Shown here piece after piece: positions 45,882 to 54,481 of a stretch of 64,000 nucleotides of DNA. Under the pieces are notes generated by a model. That model did not search any database, was not told the origin of the DNA, and saw only the letters and a program-made list of their open reading frames with translations. Made by a program: the position numbers and the translations under genes. Source of the stretch: an uncultured Ruminiclostridium sp. (GTDB lineage: Bacteria; Bacillota; Clostridia; Oscillospirales; Ruminococcaceae); contig CANQIB010000011.1 in assembly GCA_947623915.1 (NCBI GenBank), positions 1 to 64,000 of the forward strand, written 5' to 3'. The stretch's first letter is position 1; each line of letters starts with the position of its first letter.

Positions 45882-45919
45882 TAACTGTTCCCCTTTTTAG
45901 GTCAATTTCTCGATATATG

Positions 45920-46207
45920 TTAATTAGAAAGGCTGTCAAACAAGCCCTTATCTAAAATTGCGATGATCCCCGTCCTTGCGGAAAGCACCGAGCTTATCTC
46001 GTCCATGGTGCTTTCCGTCCGCACCAGCGGAACGGAATATTTTTCGCAGTAAAAACGCAGTTCCTTAGCGGTCTTTTCCGACAGGTCGGCGGTAAAGAAC
46101 ACTCCGAACGCCTTTCCCTCTTTTAACGCTTTGCATACCTCGTCAAAGCCGTATGTCAGCTTTCCCGCTCTGCGGCACAGCCCCAGCGTGCTGAGAAATC
46201 TGTTCAT
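45920..46207 (-). CDS. L7Ae-family RNA-binding protein (YlxQ)
   Basis: This 95-residue protein has the L7Ae/L30e/Gadd45 fold, starting FLSTLGLCRRAGKLTYGFDEV. Such proteins bind kink-turn RNA; the exact role of YlxQ is unsettled. I start at 46207 where ATGA overlaps the ylxR stop by 4 bases. It lies between ylxR and infB. Confidence 0.9.
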   Translation of the reverse strand: MNRFLSTLGLCRRAGKLTYGFDEVCKALKEGKAFGVFFTADLSEKTAKELRFYCEKYSVPLVRTESTMDEISSVLSARTGIIAILDKGLFDSLSN

Positions 46208-46473
46208 TCCCGCTCCTCCAGCTGTTCGAGCAGCTTTTGGTATATCTCGGCGGGAACGGAGCATTTCAGCCCGTGTTCCAGTCCGCGCTTTTTTCTCGCG
46301 GCCTCAAGGCATTCCGCGCTCTTGCAGATATACACCCCTCTGCCGGACTTCTTGCCGGTAAGGTCGAGCAGAAATTCGTCCTGCGGCGTATGCACCACAC
46401 GGATAAGCTGCTTTTTATCTTTCATCTGTTCGCAGCCCGCGCATTTGCGCTGCGGTATCTTCCTTATCGCCAT
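46204..46473 (-). CDS. ylxR: YlxR family RNA/DNA-binding protein (DUF448)
   Basis: This 89-residue basic protein has a CAGCEQMKDK opening and the family mark GRGVYIC. In B. subtilis the homologue has been linked to control of many genes, and it always accompanies nusA and infB. It lies 21 bases after nusA and overlaps ylxQ by 4 bases. Confidence 0.92.
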   Translation of the reverse strand: MAIRKIPQRKCAGCEQMKDKKQLIRVVHTPQDEFLLDLTGKKSGRGVYICKSAECLEAARKKRGLEHGLKCSVPAEIYQKLLEQLEERE

Positions 46474-46494
46474 AGCGTTTCCCCTGTTTGCCGT

Positions 46495-47586
46495 TTATTC
46501 CGCCTGCTCCCCGTCGGAGCCTGCTCCCTCGTAAAATCCGCTTTCGGGACGAATGTCTATCTTGTAGCCGGTCAGCTTTGCCGCCAGCTTGGCGTTTTGC
46601 CCCTTGTTACCTATCGCGAGCGAAAGCTGATTGTCCGGCACTATCGCCGTGCAGCTCCTCACGTCGGGATCGGGTATATCCACACGGATAACGTCGCTCG
46701 GCTTGAGCGCCTGCGCGATAAACAGCTTGGGGTCTTCGTTGTAGAACACCACGTCCATTTTCTCGCCGCCGAGCTGCTCGCAAACCTTGCTTATCCTCTG
46801 TCTTGCGGGGCCTATGCAAGCGCCGAGAGCGTCTACATCGGGATCGTTGCTTATCACGGCTACCTTGGAGCGAAAGCCCGGTTCGCGGCTTATCGCCTTT
46901 ATCTCGACCGTACCGTCGAATATCTCCGGCACTTCCTGCTCAAACAGTCTTTTCACCAGCTCCTTGTTAACGCGGGATATTTTCAGGGTGGGTCTGCGGT
47001 CCGACGCGGATACGCCCGACACATAGACCTTTATCATGTCGCCCTCCTCTATCACCTCGCCGGGTATCTGTTCGCTCTTGAACAACGGCACTTCGCTGCC
47101 GTTTATCTCCACTATGGCGTTGCCGGTGCGCGGCTCTATCTTGTTTACCCTTACGGTGACCGCCTCAGCCTGAAGATTGCCCCACTGAGCCACCAGCTGC
47201 TCGCGCTCCACTTCCTTTATGCCCTGCTTTATGACCTGCTTTGCGGTCTGCGCGGCGATACGTCCGAAATGCTTGGTATCCAGCTTTATCGACACCATGT
47301 CGCCGTAATTCAGCTTTTTGCGGGTGTGGCTCGCCGCCTCCTCCTTGGAGATCTGGTTGGCACTGTCCTCTACAGTCTCAACGACCTCTTTTTGTATCGC
47401 TACGTCAAATTTTCCCTTTTCTATATCAAAATCGAAAGTCATGTTCTCACTTCTGGGATAGTCTCTTTTTATCGCTATCACCAGCGCGGTGCGTATTTTT
47501 TCGAGCAGTACCTCCGGCTCTATCCCCTTTTCCTTTGCCAACAGCGCAAGCGCCTCGTAAAATTCGGCATTGTTCGCGTTACTCAT
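46495..47586 (-). CDS. nusA: Transcription elongation/termination factor NusA
   Basis: This protein binds RNA polymerase and nascent RNA and promotes pausing and termination. The 363-residue protein has an N-terminal domain (1-130), an S1 domain (about 135-200, GDMIKVYVSGV) and two KH domains (GACIGPARQRI; LAIGNKGQNAKLAAKLTG). The extra C-terminal acidic repeats of E. coli NusA are absent, as in other Firmicutes. CGGAGGAAA precedes the ATG. Confidence 0.96.
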   Translation of the reverse strand: MSNANNAEFYEALALLAKEKGIEPEVLLEKIRTALVIAIKRDYPRSENMTFDFDIEKGKFDVAIQKEVVETVEDSANQISKEEAASHTRKKLNYGDMVSIKLDTKHFGRIAAQTAKQVIKQGIKEVEREQLVAQWGNLQAEAVTVRVNKIEPRTGNAIVEINGSEVPLFKSEQIPGEVIEEGDMIKVYVSGVSASDRRPTLKISRVNKELVKRLFEQEVPEIFDGTVEIKAISREPGFRSKVAVISNDPDVDALGACIGPARQRISKVCEQLGGEKMDVVFYNEDPKLFIAQALKPSDVIRVDIPDPDVRSCTAIVPDNQLSLAIGNKGQNAKLAAKLTGYKIDIRPESGFYEGAGSDGEQAE

Positions 47587-47673
47587 TTTCCGTTTTTCCT
47601 CCGTTTATTTTTAATGGATAAGACCCGATAAAGGGTCGTTTCTGCGTCGTTTCGCGGTACGGCGGGCCGCCGT

Positions 47674-48165
47674 CTACAGATCGAGATTGATCCTTTTGCA
47701 CTTCGACAGCAAAAATGTCTGTTCTTTTCCGTCGGAACGTATGCTGACCGTTCCGTCCCGCTCGCTGTAATCCGTAAGCTCTCCGCCGTAATAAGCAGTT
47801 TCGCCGTTTTCGGTCTTTGCCGCTATCCGTATCGGCTGTCCCATCAGCACGGCAAAATGCTCCGGCTTTCTCAGCGCTCTGTTAAGTCCCGGCGAACCTA
47901 CCTCCGCCACGTCTATAAGGTCTATGCAGGAAAGCGTGTCTATCGCCTTGTTTATAGGCTCGGTCATCTGTTCGCACTCCTCGTCGTCGAGTCCCCCGTC
48001 GGGTCTGTCAAACAACACCTTGAGATACCACAGCGCCCCTTCTTTTTCAAAAACGACGTCCCACAGCTCATAGCCGCGCTCGGCTATTATCGGGGCGACC
48101 TTTTCCAACGCCTCGCGTTCGACCTCGTCGGCACGGTTCTTTTTTCCGCCCTTTTGCTTTGCCAT
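47674..48165 (-). CDS. rimP: Ribosome maturation factor RimP
   Basis: This 163-residue protein helps 30S assembly. Typical blocks are GYELWDVVFEKEG, GGLDDEECEQM and VGSPGLNRALRKPEHFA. The ATG at 48165 stands 8 bases after AAGGAG; a TTG two codons earlier is too close to the site. It is the first gene of the nine-gene operon, behind a consensus promoter and a leader hairpin. Confidence 0.94.
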   Translation of the reverse strand: MAKQKGGKKNRADEVEREALEKVAPIIAERGYELWDVVFEKEGALWYLKVLFDRPDGGLDDEECEQMTEPINKAIDTLSCIDLIDVAEVGSPGLNRALRKPEHFAVLMGQPIRIAAKTENGETAYYGGELTDYSERDGTVSIRSDGKEQTFLLSKCKRINLDL

Positions 48166-48221
48166 AAACAAATCTCCTTATGACCGTCTTTCCCCGCGCC
48201 GCTCAAGCGCCCCATATAAGC

Positions 48222-48251
48222 GCTAAAGACTGAGATGACTCAGTCTTTAGC
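48222..48251 (-). promoter_or_regulatory. Leader hairpin of the rimP-nusA operon
   Basis: GCTAAAGACTGAG (48222-48234) pairs perfectly with CTCAGTCTTTAGC (48239-48251) around a 4-base loop. It begins about 14 bases after the expected transcription start and is followed by about 55 bases to the rimP site. No T-run follows, so it is more likely an mRNA-stability or processing hairpin than a terminator. Confidence 0.6.
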
Positions 48252-48271
48252 TTACCTTATTCTTCCGATAT

Positions 48272-48300
48272 ATTATACCGCGTTTTCAGGCGTTTGTCAA
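48272..48300 (-). promoter_or_regulatory. Consensus promoter of the rimP-nusA-infB operon
   Basis: On the minus strand TTGACA (48295-48300) and TATAAT (48272-48277) have a 17-base spacer, an exact sigma-A consensus. Confidence 0.85.
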
Positions 48301-48418
48301 TAGTTTTTTCGATATTTACGCTTATTTCTCCGAAAAAATCACTTATTTAATGAAAATCCCGCCTTATGCGTTTTTGAAACGGCGGCAATTTGTGACAAGT
48401 ATCCGATAAGCGCTGCCG

Positions 48419-49207
48419 TCATTGTCTTCCGAATCTTATCTCCGTCGGCGTCATACCGTAATATTCCCGTATTTTCCTTGACATATCATTAGCACAGCTA
48501 AAGCCGGTTATCTCGGATATGTAAGAAAACTTCATGTTGGTGTGCATTATAAGCTCATAAGCTCTGGTGCAACGGATATGAGAAAGATACTCTTTAGGCG
48601 ACAAGCCCGTTTCCGATTTGAATATATGCGTCAGATAACTCGGACTTACATAATTAAGCGCGGCTATATCCGATATTCGGATATTGTCGGTATATTTGTC
48701 CTCTATATATTCTCTCACCGTTTCAGCCAGCCTTTTGCCGGAGCGCAGCGGTTTAGGGTCGCTGCCGAAATCCATTCGTATAAATTCCGCCAAAGCGCCC
48801 AGCACCGCCCCAAGCTCCGAATAAATATTGTTATTGTTCTCAAATATCTCGGCCATCAGCTTGAACATTTGTTCAAGGCGTTGATCGTCGCGAACGATTA
48901 TCATTCCGCTTTCGCTGGTATCGGTAAGCAAAGCAAACAGATCGGGCTGCACAAGACGTTTTTTCAGCTCCCACGGGTTTATAAACGCAAGATACCTCTT
49001 GTAATCCGATTCAAACGGCACGGTGACAGCGTGTCTGCAACGGCTTTTTATCAGCACGGCGTCTTTTGGTCCGATACGGTATTCCGTATTGCCGTCGCTC
49101 ACCGACAGGCTGCCGCTGACGACATATATCAGCTCGCAGTCCGTATGGACATGGTTGGCATTGTACATGGTGCTTTCATAATATCTGGCGTGTTCGATTA
49201 TTGCCAT
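48419..49207 (-). CDS. AraC-family transcription regulator
   Basis: This 262-residue protein has an N-terminal cupin-like sensing domain (about 10-90, with HVHTDCELIYVVSG) and a C-terminal double helix-turn-helix (about 165-260: ISDIAALNYVSPSYLTHIFK, then YISEITGFSCANDMSRKI). Such proteins usually control carbohydrate or surface genes. It lies behind the sortase-type surface protein on the same strand, separated by a hairpin, so that neighbour may be a target. AAAGGA precedes the ATG. Confidence 0.9.
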   Translation of the reverse strand: MAIIEHARYYESTMYNANHVHTDCELIYVVSGSLSVSDGNTEYRIGPKDAVLIKSRCRHAVTVPFESDYKRYLAFINPWELKKRLVQPDLFALLTDTSESGMIIVRDDQRLEQMFKLMAEIFENNNNIYSELGAVLGALAEFIRMDFGSDPKPLRSGKRLAETVREYIEDKYTDNIRISDIAALNYVSPSYLTHIFKSETGLSPKEYLSHIRCTRAYELIMHTNMKFSYISEITGFSCANDMSRKIREYYGMTPTEIRFGRQ

Positions 49208-49234
49208 CGCTGACAGTCCTTTCCGTTAAATGAA

Positions 49235-49263
49235 CACCCGCCGACATGAAGTGCCGGCGGGTG
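49235..49263 (-). terminator. Hairpin between surface protein and AraC genes
   Basis: CACCCGCCG (49235-49243) pairs with CGGCGGGTG (49255-49263). On the minus strand a weak T-rich tail (TTCATTT) follows. It may end transcription of the surface protein gene. Confidence 0.5.
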
Positions 49264-49337
49264 AGCGATTTGCCGCCCTTACGTTTTATCCGAGCAAAAG
49301 CGTAAATCTACTTGGAGTATTGTAAAACAATGAAAAA

Positions 49338-50147
49338 TCACTTTTTCTTTCTTGCGATAACAGCCGCACCCGATGCAGCGACCGCAACCGCCGCTGCGGC
49401 TGCGATACCCTCAGCGCCTGTTTGCGTATTAGGCTTTTCCGTCTGCGCGGTATCATCGTCCGCAGCAGGCTCGGAAACGGTGTCGTCCTCTTCCGAAGGC
49501 TCGCTTTGCGTATCGGAGGGTTCGTCCGTCGGCGCAGTTCCGAAAGCACATTCCGCCACGGTATGAGCATCGGAGGATTCCTCTACTCCGAGAAATTCAA
49601 TAACAAGATCTTCATTTGCGGGGCCGGTCATTTCCTCGTTGGCAACGCCGTTAAAGCAAAGCTCAAGGATACCGACCGAATAGATGCTTTCTCCCCAATG
49701 CTTTTCATGCGCGTCAGCCACCGTCTTTATCGGGACTATCAACTCGTACTCACCGTCACCGTTGATATAATAATCATAGGTGCTGCCGGTCACAGAGTAG
49801 TCGTCCTGATTCCATATGCTCAGCTCTTCTCCGTCGTCGTCCATCGCCGCGTCGCCGTAGCTCTGATATCCCGGAAATACGCTGTAGCATTCGCCCTCGG
49901 TCATTCCGCTGACCTTGAACTTTACGATAAGGTCCTTGCTGCCCTCGGCAAAGCCGGAGGGAACATCATACAGGGAAGCCGTGTTGTAAGCATTCCATAT
50001 ATGAGCCCATGCCTTACCCTCCGCCTCATAAGTAAATACTGCCGCTCCGTCGATCTTGTCCAGCTCCAAAGCCAACGACGAAACCGCCATAGCCGATACC
50101 GCGAGCGCCGCTGCCACAGCTCCTGCGGTAAATTTTGCAAACTTCAT
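49338..50147 (-). CDS. Secreted surface protein with NTQTG sorting-like signal
   Basis: This 269-residue protein has a signal peptide (about 1-26), a single beta-rich domain (about 30-195), an acidic Ser/Glu/Asp linker and a C-terminus reading NTQTG, a hydrophobic Ala-rich stretch, then RKKK. That is the layout of a sortase substrate with NTQTG in place of LPxTG, near the NPQTG class. The ectodomain is not one I recognise. The final gene of the window ends in NPITG, so a sortase for N-P/T-x-T-G signals probably exists elsewhere. Confidence 0.83.
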   Translation of the reverse strand: MKFAKFTAGAVAAALAVSAMAVSSLALELDKIDGAAVFTYEAEGKAWAHIWNAYNTASLYDVPSGFAEGSKDLIVKFKVSGMTEGECYSVFPGYQSYGDAAMDDDGEELSIWNQDDYSVTGSTYDYYINGDGEYELIVPIKTVADAHEKHWGESIYSVGILELCFNGVANEEMTGPANEDLVIEFLGVEESSDAHTVAECAFGTAPTDEPSDTQSEPSEEDDTVSEPAADDDTAQTEKPNTQTGAEGIAAAAAVAVAASGAAVIARKKK

Positions 50148-50288
50148 AGTTTCCGCCTTTCCCGATTAAAAATCGAAACAAAATTCTTATCTCTATTTTA
50201 ATATCAGTCGGGAAAAGCCGCAACAAAAAACCTGCTCTAAATTATATAAAATCAGCTTATTTGTTTTAAAGTAACACCCGTGTAAAAA

Positions 50289-50318
50289 TGTACCGCCGCA
50301 GTATCCTGCGGCGGTACA
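50289..50318 (-). terminator. Terminator of the ferredoxin gene
   Basis: TGTACCGCCGCAG (50289-50301) pairs perfectly with CTGCGGCGGTACA (50306-50318), and TTTTTA follows on the minus strand. Confidence 0.92.
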
Positions 50319-50332
50319 TCCGTTATGTTTTG

Positions 50333-50500
50333 TTATTCCTCGGAAGGAGCGCCTACGGGACATACACCGGCACAAGCACCGCAGGAAATGCAGGTATCTG
50401 CGTCGATAGAGTATTTATCTCCCTCGGAAATAGCGCTTACCGGGCACTGCTCAGCGCAAGCGCCGCAAGCGATACACTCATCGGAAATTTTATAAGCCAT
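50333..50500 (-). CDS. 2[4Fe-4S] ferredoxin
   Basis: This 55-residue electron carrier was found by translating the minus strand directly. Two cluster motifs are visible: C-I-A-C-G-A-C-A-E-Q-C-P and C-I-S-C-G-A-C-A-G-V-C-P, each C-x2-C-x2-C-x3-CP, the classic clostridial ferredoxin. It starts at an ATG after AAGGAGGG and is bounded by its own promoter and perfect terminator, so it is monocistronic. It would serve low-potential redox enzymes such as pyruvate:ferredoxin oxidoreductase or hydrogenase. Confidence 0.96.
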   Translation of the reverse strand: MAYKISDECIACGACAEQCPVSAISEGDKYSIDADTCISCGACAGVCPVGAPSEE

Positions 50501-50554
50501 GAATACAGCCCTCCTTGTAATATGTTCGGTATACCGTTCGTATTACCTGCTTAT

Positions 50555-50582
50555 ATTGTAACATATTTTCCGAAAAAATCAA
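50555..50582 (-). promoter_or_regulatory. Promoter of the ferredoxin gene
   Basis: On the minus strand TTGATT (50577-50582) and TACAAT (50555-50560) are 16 bases apart. Confidence 0.65.
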
Positions 50583-50666
50583 GAGAATTTTGCAAATTTC
50601 TTCGATTTTTTAATATTATTTTTAGTTAGTTTTAACAAACACCGAATATTTCACCTTATAAAAGGC

Positions 50667-51536
50667 TCAATCCTCCAGTCCTTTCAGCGCCTGAAGCTCT
50701 TCCTTATTGACGCGTATCTTGCCGTCCTTGAGTATTCGGGTATCGGCGCGGTCCACAGTTACCGGCGGAGCGTCCTCAGGATTTTTCTCCAGCTTGACCT
50801 TTACCGCGCCGGTCAGCAGGTTGGTATCCTCTACCACTCCTCTGCCCTCCGGTGTGTCCACCAGCGCGCCTATTTTGGGAGTTATCTTGAGCAGCTCCTC
50901 ATAGCAGTCCTGCTCATATTTAAGGCAGCACATCAATCTTCCGCAGGTGCCGGATATTTTGGTGGGATTAAGGGAAAGCGACTGCTCCTTTGCCATTTTT
51001 ATCGACACCGGCTGAAATTCTCCCAAAAACGACGAACAGCAAAACTTCCTGCCGCATATGCCGAGCCCGCCCATCATTTTGGCTTCGTCCCGCACTCCTA
51101 TCTGCCGCAGCTCTATCCTCGTGCGGTATACCGACGCCAGATCCTTTACCAGTTCGCGAAAGTCCACACGACTCTCCGCGGTAAAGTAAAACAATATCTT
51201 GCTGCCGTCAAAGGTGCAGTCTATATCTATCGGTTTCATTTCCAGCTTATGCTCGGCTATCTTGCGGGTGAAAACCTGCATTATCTCCTGCTCTCTGCGG
51301 CGGTTCTTCTCCAGCGTTTCTATGTCCGACGCATTCGCGGGGCGTATTATCGGCTTTAAAGGCTGTACCACCTTTTCGTCCTCTATCTCGCGGTTGCCGA
51401 TGACCACATCGCCGCATTCCACGCCGCGCGCGGTCTCGACTATCACTCTGTCTCCGACGTTCAGCCGTTTGCCGTCCGGCGAAAAATAGTACACCTTGCC
51501 GACGTCCTTAAATCTTACTCCTATTATTTCGGTCAT
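50667..51536 (-). CDS. ricT: PSP1-domain protein RicT (YaaT)
   Basis: In B. subtilis this protein, with RicA and RicF, activates RNase Y processing and affects sporulation and competence. The 289-residue protein has the PSP1 domain and a run of Cys residues (GLGICGRKFCC; TCGRLMCCLKYEQDCY) that match the iron-sulphur-binding region of the family. I start at 51536, whose ATGA overlaps the holB stop by 4 bases; an upstream frame start would lie inside holB. Confidence 0.94.
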   Translation of the reverse strand: MTEIIGVRFKDVGKVYYFSPDGKRLNVGDRVIVETARGVECGDVVIGNREIEDEKVVQPLKPIIRPANASDIETLEKNRRREQEIMQVFTRKIAEHKLEMKPIDIDCTFDGSKILFYFTAESRVDFRELVKDLASVYRTRIELRQIGVRDEAKMMGGLGICGRKFCCSSFLGEFQPVSIKMAKEQSLSLNPTKISGTCGRLMCCLKYEQDCYEELLKITPKIGALVDTPEGRGVVEDTNLLTGAVKVKLEKNPEDAPPVTVDRADTRILKDGKIRVNKEELQALKGLED

Positions 51537-52507
51537 ATCGTTTTCCTTTCGGTCGTTTTCAAATGACGCTCCACGGCGGAAAAAAGCTCGCTGCACAGGC
51601 TGCATTGAGATATTTTTACCGACACGTTCAGCTTCTTTTGGCTGATATATTCCGTAAGCACCTCGCTCAGCTCGTAAAGCGCCGGTCGGCTGAGTCCCGC
51701 GCGCAGCGCGCACGCGCTCTCATCGCCGCCGCTTTCGGTAAGCGCGCGGCATACCGCGTCATATAAAAGCTCCGCCGTTTCAAACATCTCCCTGCGGTCG
51801 GCGACCGAGGTCAGCAGTACCAGCGCCTCATATTCGTCCTTATGCGCGAGCGCCTTGGCTATGCCGTCGGCAATATCCGCCAGTCTTTGCAGCTTTGCGT
51901 CGCCTGCGGCCGCCAGCGCGCGCCCCGGATTTGCTCCGTATCTTGAGGCGGCCTGCTCCGCCTCGCCGCGCTCCATGCCGTTAAATTCCAGACAGTCCGC
52001 GCAGTCCTTTACGCTCATCGGCTCTACGGGTATGTGTACCAGCCGCGACATGACCGTTTCCAGCACGGCGGACGGGTCCTCCGACGTGAAAATATATCGG
52101 CAGCTTTCGGGCGGTTCTTCTATTATTTTAAGCAGCAGGTTCTGATATTCGTCGGTCATCTCCTCACAGCGGGTGAAAACATATATTTTAAGCCCGCCGT
52201 CGTTTGGCTTGAAAAAGCTGTCCCGCACCGTTTCCCGTATGCCGTCCTTGGTGTATTTCTCACCGCGCGCGAATATAACGTCGGGGTGCTGTCCTTGGGC
52301 TATCCTGCGGCAGTCGCGGCATTCCCCGCACGGCTCGCCGTTTTTCGGAGAACCGCACATCATAAGCTGCGCGCAGTACAGCGCCAGCACGCTTTTGCCT
52401 ATCCCGTTCTCGCCGGTAAAAATTATACCGTGCGGCAGCCGCATATTTCGGGACATCGCCCGCAGTATCTCAACTTCCCGCTTTTTGCCGAACAGTCGTA
52501 CCGTCAT
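51533..52507 (-). CDS. holB: DNA polymerase III delta-prime subunit
   Basis: This clamp-loader subunit works with the DnaX and HolA proteins. The 324-residue protein has a P-loop-like GENGIGKS near residue 34, a zinc module (CGSPKNGEPCGECRDC) and IIEEPPESCRYIFTSED. I prefer the ATG at 52507, after AAAGG and just 1 base past the darA stop; a TTG five codons earlier is possible. It lies between darA and ricT as in B. subtilis. Confidence 0.93.
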   Translation of the reverse strand: MTVRLFGKKREVEILRAMSRNMRLPHGIIFTGENGIGKSVLALYCAQLMMCGSPKNGEPCGECRDCRRIAQGQHPDVIFARGEKYTKDGIRETVRDSFFKPNDGGLKIYVFTRCEEMTDEYQNLLLKIIEEPPESCRYIFTSEDPSAVLETVMSRLVHIPVEPMSVKDCADCLEFNGMERGEAEQAASRYGANPGRALAAAGDAKLQRLADIADGIAKALAHKDEYEALVLLTSVADRREMFETAELLYDAVCRALTESGGDESACALRAGLSRPALYELSEVLTEYISQKKLNVSVKISQCSLCSELFSAVERHLKTTERKTI

Positions 52508-52508
52508 A

Positions 52509-52838
52509 TCAAACCTTTTCAAACCGCTCTATGTCGGTAACGAATATCGTCGCGCCTCCGACGAACACCTCTACCGGCACTCCCGCGGTGTAGCCCATTC
52601 CGCCGTAAGAATCCGCGGCCGAAGTCACGACCTCTTTTCTCTTATGGGAATGTTGTCTGATTATCGCGATTATATCGTCCACCCGCTCGTTTTCCGAACA
52701 GATAAGGAACGTGGTGTTCCCCGCCATCAGAAATCCTCCCGTGGACGCCAGCTTTGTAGCCTGAAAGCCCGCCTTTGTTATGGCGGACAATACCGCGCGG
52801 GAATCGTCATTGTTCACGATAGCATATATAAGTTTCAT
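52509..52838 (-). CDS. darA: Cyclic-di-AMP receptor protein DarA (PstA/YaaQ)
   Basis: This 109-residue PII-like trimeric protein binds c-di-AMP. The opening MKLIYAIVNNDDS, the TGGFLMAGNTTFLIC block and the C-terminal GVPVEVFVGGATIFV are characteristic. In B. subtilis it is next to tmk, yaaR and holB; here tmk and yaaR are missing and it directly precedes holB. Its signalling output is not settled in the literature I know. Confidence 0.94.
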   Translation of the reverse strand: MKLIYAIVNNDDSRAVLSAITKAGFQATKLASTGGFLMAGNTTFLICSENERVDDIIAIIRQHSHKRKEVVTSAADSYGGMGYTAGVPVEVFVGGATIFVTDIERFEKV

Positions 52839-52927
52839 TTTTTATCCTTTCAAAATAAAGCCTGCTTTTCGCTTATTACAGTATATCACATTTTGAAGTC
52901 ATCGTCAAGACAGCGCCGTGATTTGCC

Positions 52928-54217
52928 TTATCTTACCGCGAGTATCTCGCGCTTTCCCAGTCCGTAAAGAATATCCGCCGCCCGCTCGTCTATCAGCTCG
53001 CCCGGCATTATAACAGGCACGCCCGGCGGACAGGGAGAAAACAGCTCGGCGCATACTCTGCCCACCGCATTTTTTACCGATACGCTCTCGCTGTCGGCGT
53101 AAAACGCCTCCCTCGGCGGCATTACCCGCTCGGTGCGGATATATCCCGCTTCCTCCCGCCTTACGTCGGGCGGCAGCGCGTCAGGAGCAAGCAGCGCAGT
53201 TTCCACCGCCTTTATATCCTCGTCCGTTGTGGAAAGACCGAACAGCAGCACGCAATACCTCGCGTCGGCATACTCGCACTCTATTTTACGCCGTCTGAGC
53301 ATTTCGGCGCAGGCGTATCCGCTGCTGCCCGCCGATGCGCAGTCCACCGTTACCCTAAAAGCGTCGGAGCGGTACAGCGGCAGCCCTCCTTTTTGCAGCG
53401 CGGACTTCAGCGCGTCTATCTTGGCGCACATCTTCTTTACCGCGTCGGGGTGCTTTTCGATATATCCGTTGAAAAGGTCCAGGCTGTCCAGTATCAGATA
53501 GGACGGGCTGGAGGTGCCGAACGCCCTCATCATTTCCTTTGCGCGGGCGGCGTATTTTTCCTCCGTTATATGCAGATACGCTCCTCCCGTCAGCACCGAG
53601 AGCGTTTTATGCGCGGAATCCGCGCACATGGACGCGCCCTGCTCGGTCGGGTGTTCGCCCCTGCCGGTAAATTTAAGATACGCGCCGTGCGCATTATCGA
53701 CAAGCAGCGGCACACCATACTTTTTGCAGACCGCCGCTATTGCCGAAATATCGCTCCTCCCGCCGTAATAGTCCACGGAATTTACAAACACCGCCGCCGT
53801 TTGCTCGGTGATGTTTTTTTCTATGACGTCGGGGGATATTTCGGCGCTGAGCGGCCGTTCGGGATATACCCATAACGGCTCAAGTCCGAGATGTATGCAG
53901 GACGAGATAAACGCGCGGTGCGCAGACCTTGTCGCCGTCACCGAATTTCTCCCGTCTCGGTATGCCTTTACCAGCGCGAGCATGGTGTTTATCGCCAAAG
54001 TGCTGCCGGAGCAGGAATACAGCGTTTTTTCCACACCGAACAGCCTTGCCGCTTCCCGTTCGCTTTGGGCGATTATCCCGCCGCTTTCGTAAAGGCTGTC
54101 CGCCCCCTCTATCTCGGTAATGTCGAGCGGCGCGCAATGTCCCTTATGTCCCGGCATATGACATCTTACCGTGCCGCTGTCGGCATATTTTATCAAAAAA
54201 TCATGTATCGGAGTCAA
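52928..54217 (-). CDS. Orn/Lys/Arg decarboxylase family protein (YaaO-like)
   Basis: This PLP-dependent fold-I enzyme probably decarboxylates arginine or lysine. The PLP Lys is in SAHKTLSVLTGG near residue 215; PGHKGH and the DNAHGAYL block (PLP ring) are also typical. It is 429 residues from a TTG at 54217, which follows GGGAGGA at ideal spacing. The short length and location next to holB match YaaO, whose substrate is uncertain. With NspC elsewhere in the window it could feed polyamine synthesis. Confidence 0.9.
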   Translation of the reverse strand: MTPIHDFLIKYADSGTVRCHMPGHKGHCAPLDITEIEGADSLYESGGIIAQSEREAARLFGVEKTLYSCSGSTLAINTMLALVKAYRDGRNSVTATRSAHRAFISSCIHLGLEPLWVYPERPLSAEISPDVIEKNITEQTAAVFVNSVDYYGGRSDISAIAAVCKKYGVPLLVDNAHGAYLKFTGRGEHPTEQGASMCADSAHKTLSVLTGGAYLHITEEKYAARAKEMMRAFGTSSPSYLILDSLDLFNGYIEKHPDAVKKMCAKIDALKSALQKGGLPLYRSDAFRVTVDCASAGSSGYACAEMLRRRKIECEYADARYCVLLFGLSTTDEDIKAVETALLAPDALPPDVRREEAGYIRTERVMPPREAFYADSESVSVKNAVGRVCAELFSPCPPGVPVIMPGELIDERAADILYGLGKREILAVR

Positions 54218-54258
54218 CGGTTTTTCCTCCCAAGTCCGAAAATAAGAAGTACAATGAT

Positions 54259-54287
54259 ATTTTAACACCACGCGCGTTTTTTTTCAA
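54259..54287 (-). promoter_or_regulatory. Promoter of the decarboxylase-darA-holB-ricT cluster
   Basis: On the minus strand TTGAAA (54282-54287) and TAAAAT (54259-54264) have a 17-base spacer, 41 bases before the TTG start. Confidence 0.65.
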
Positions 54288-54400
54288 CATCGGGGGAAAA
54301 TAAAAAAAGACAAATGTATGGCTATACGGGGATTTTTCGTCAAAAATTACAATAAAACAAAAAATTTTATTGCAAATTTGTTAAATTTTTTGAAAAACTA

Positions 54401-54429
54401 TAGACAAAACGTTTCAACGGGTGTATAAT
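54401..54429 (+). promoter_or_regulatory. Promoter of the APH-like kinase gene
   Basis: TAGACA (54401-54406) and TATAAT (54424-54429) have a 17-base spacer, 52 bases before the ATG. Confidence 0.75.
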
Positions 54430-54481
54430 ACAATTAGAAAATTGCCGCATAGGTGCGGCGGACAGAAAGGATCACGCACAA

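Noticed and set aside
48180-48300. T-box or ribosomal-protein leader
   Set aside because: No T-box motif and no terminator/antiterminator alternative; only a single perfect hairpin is visible.
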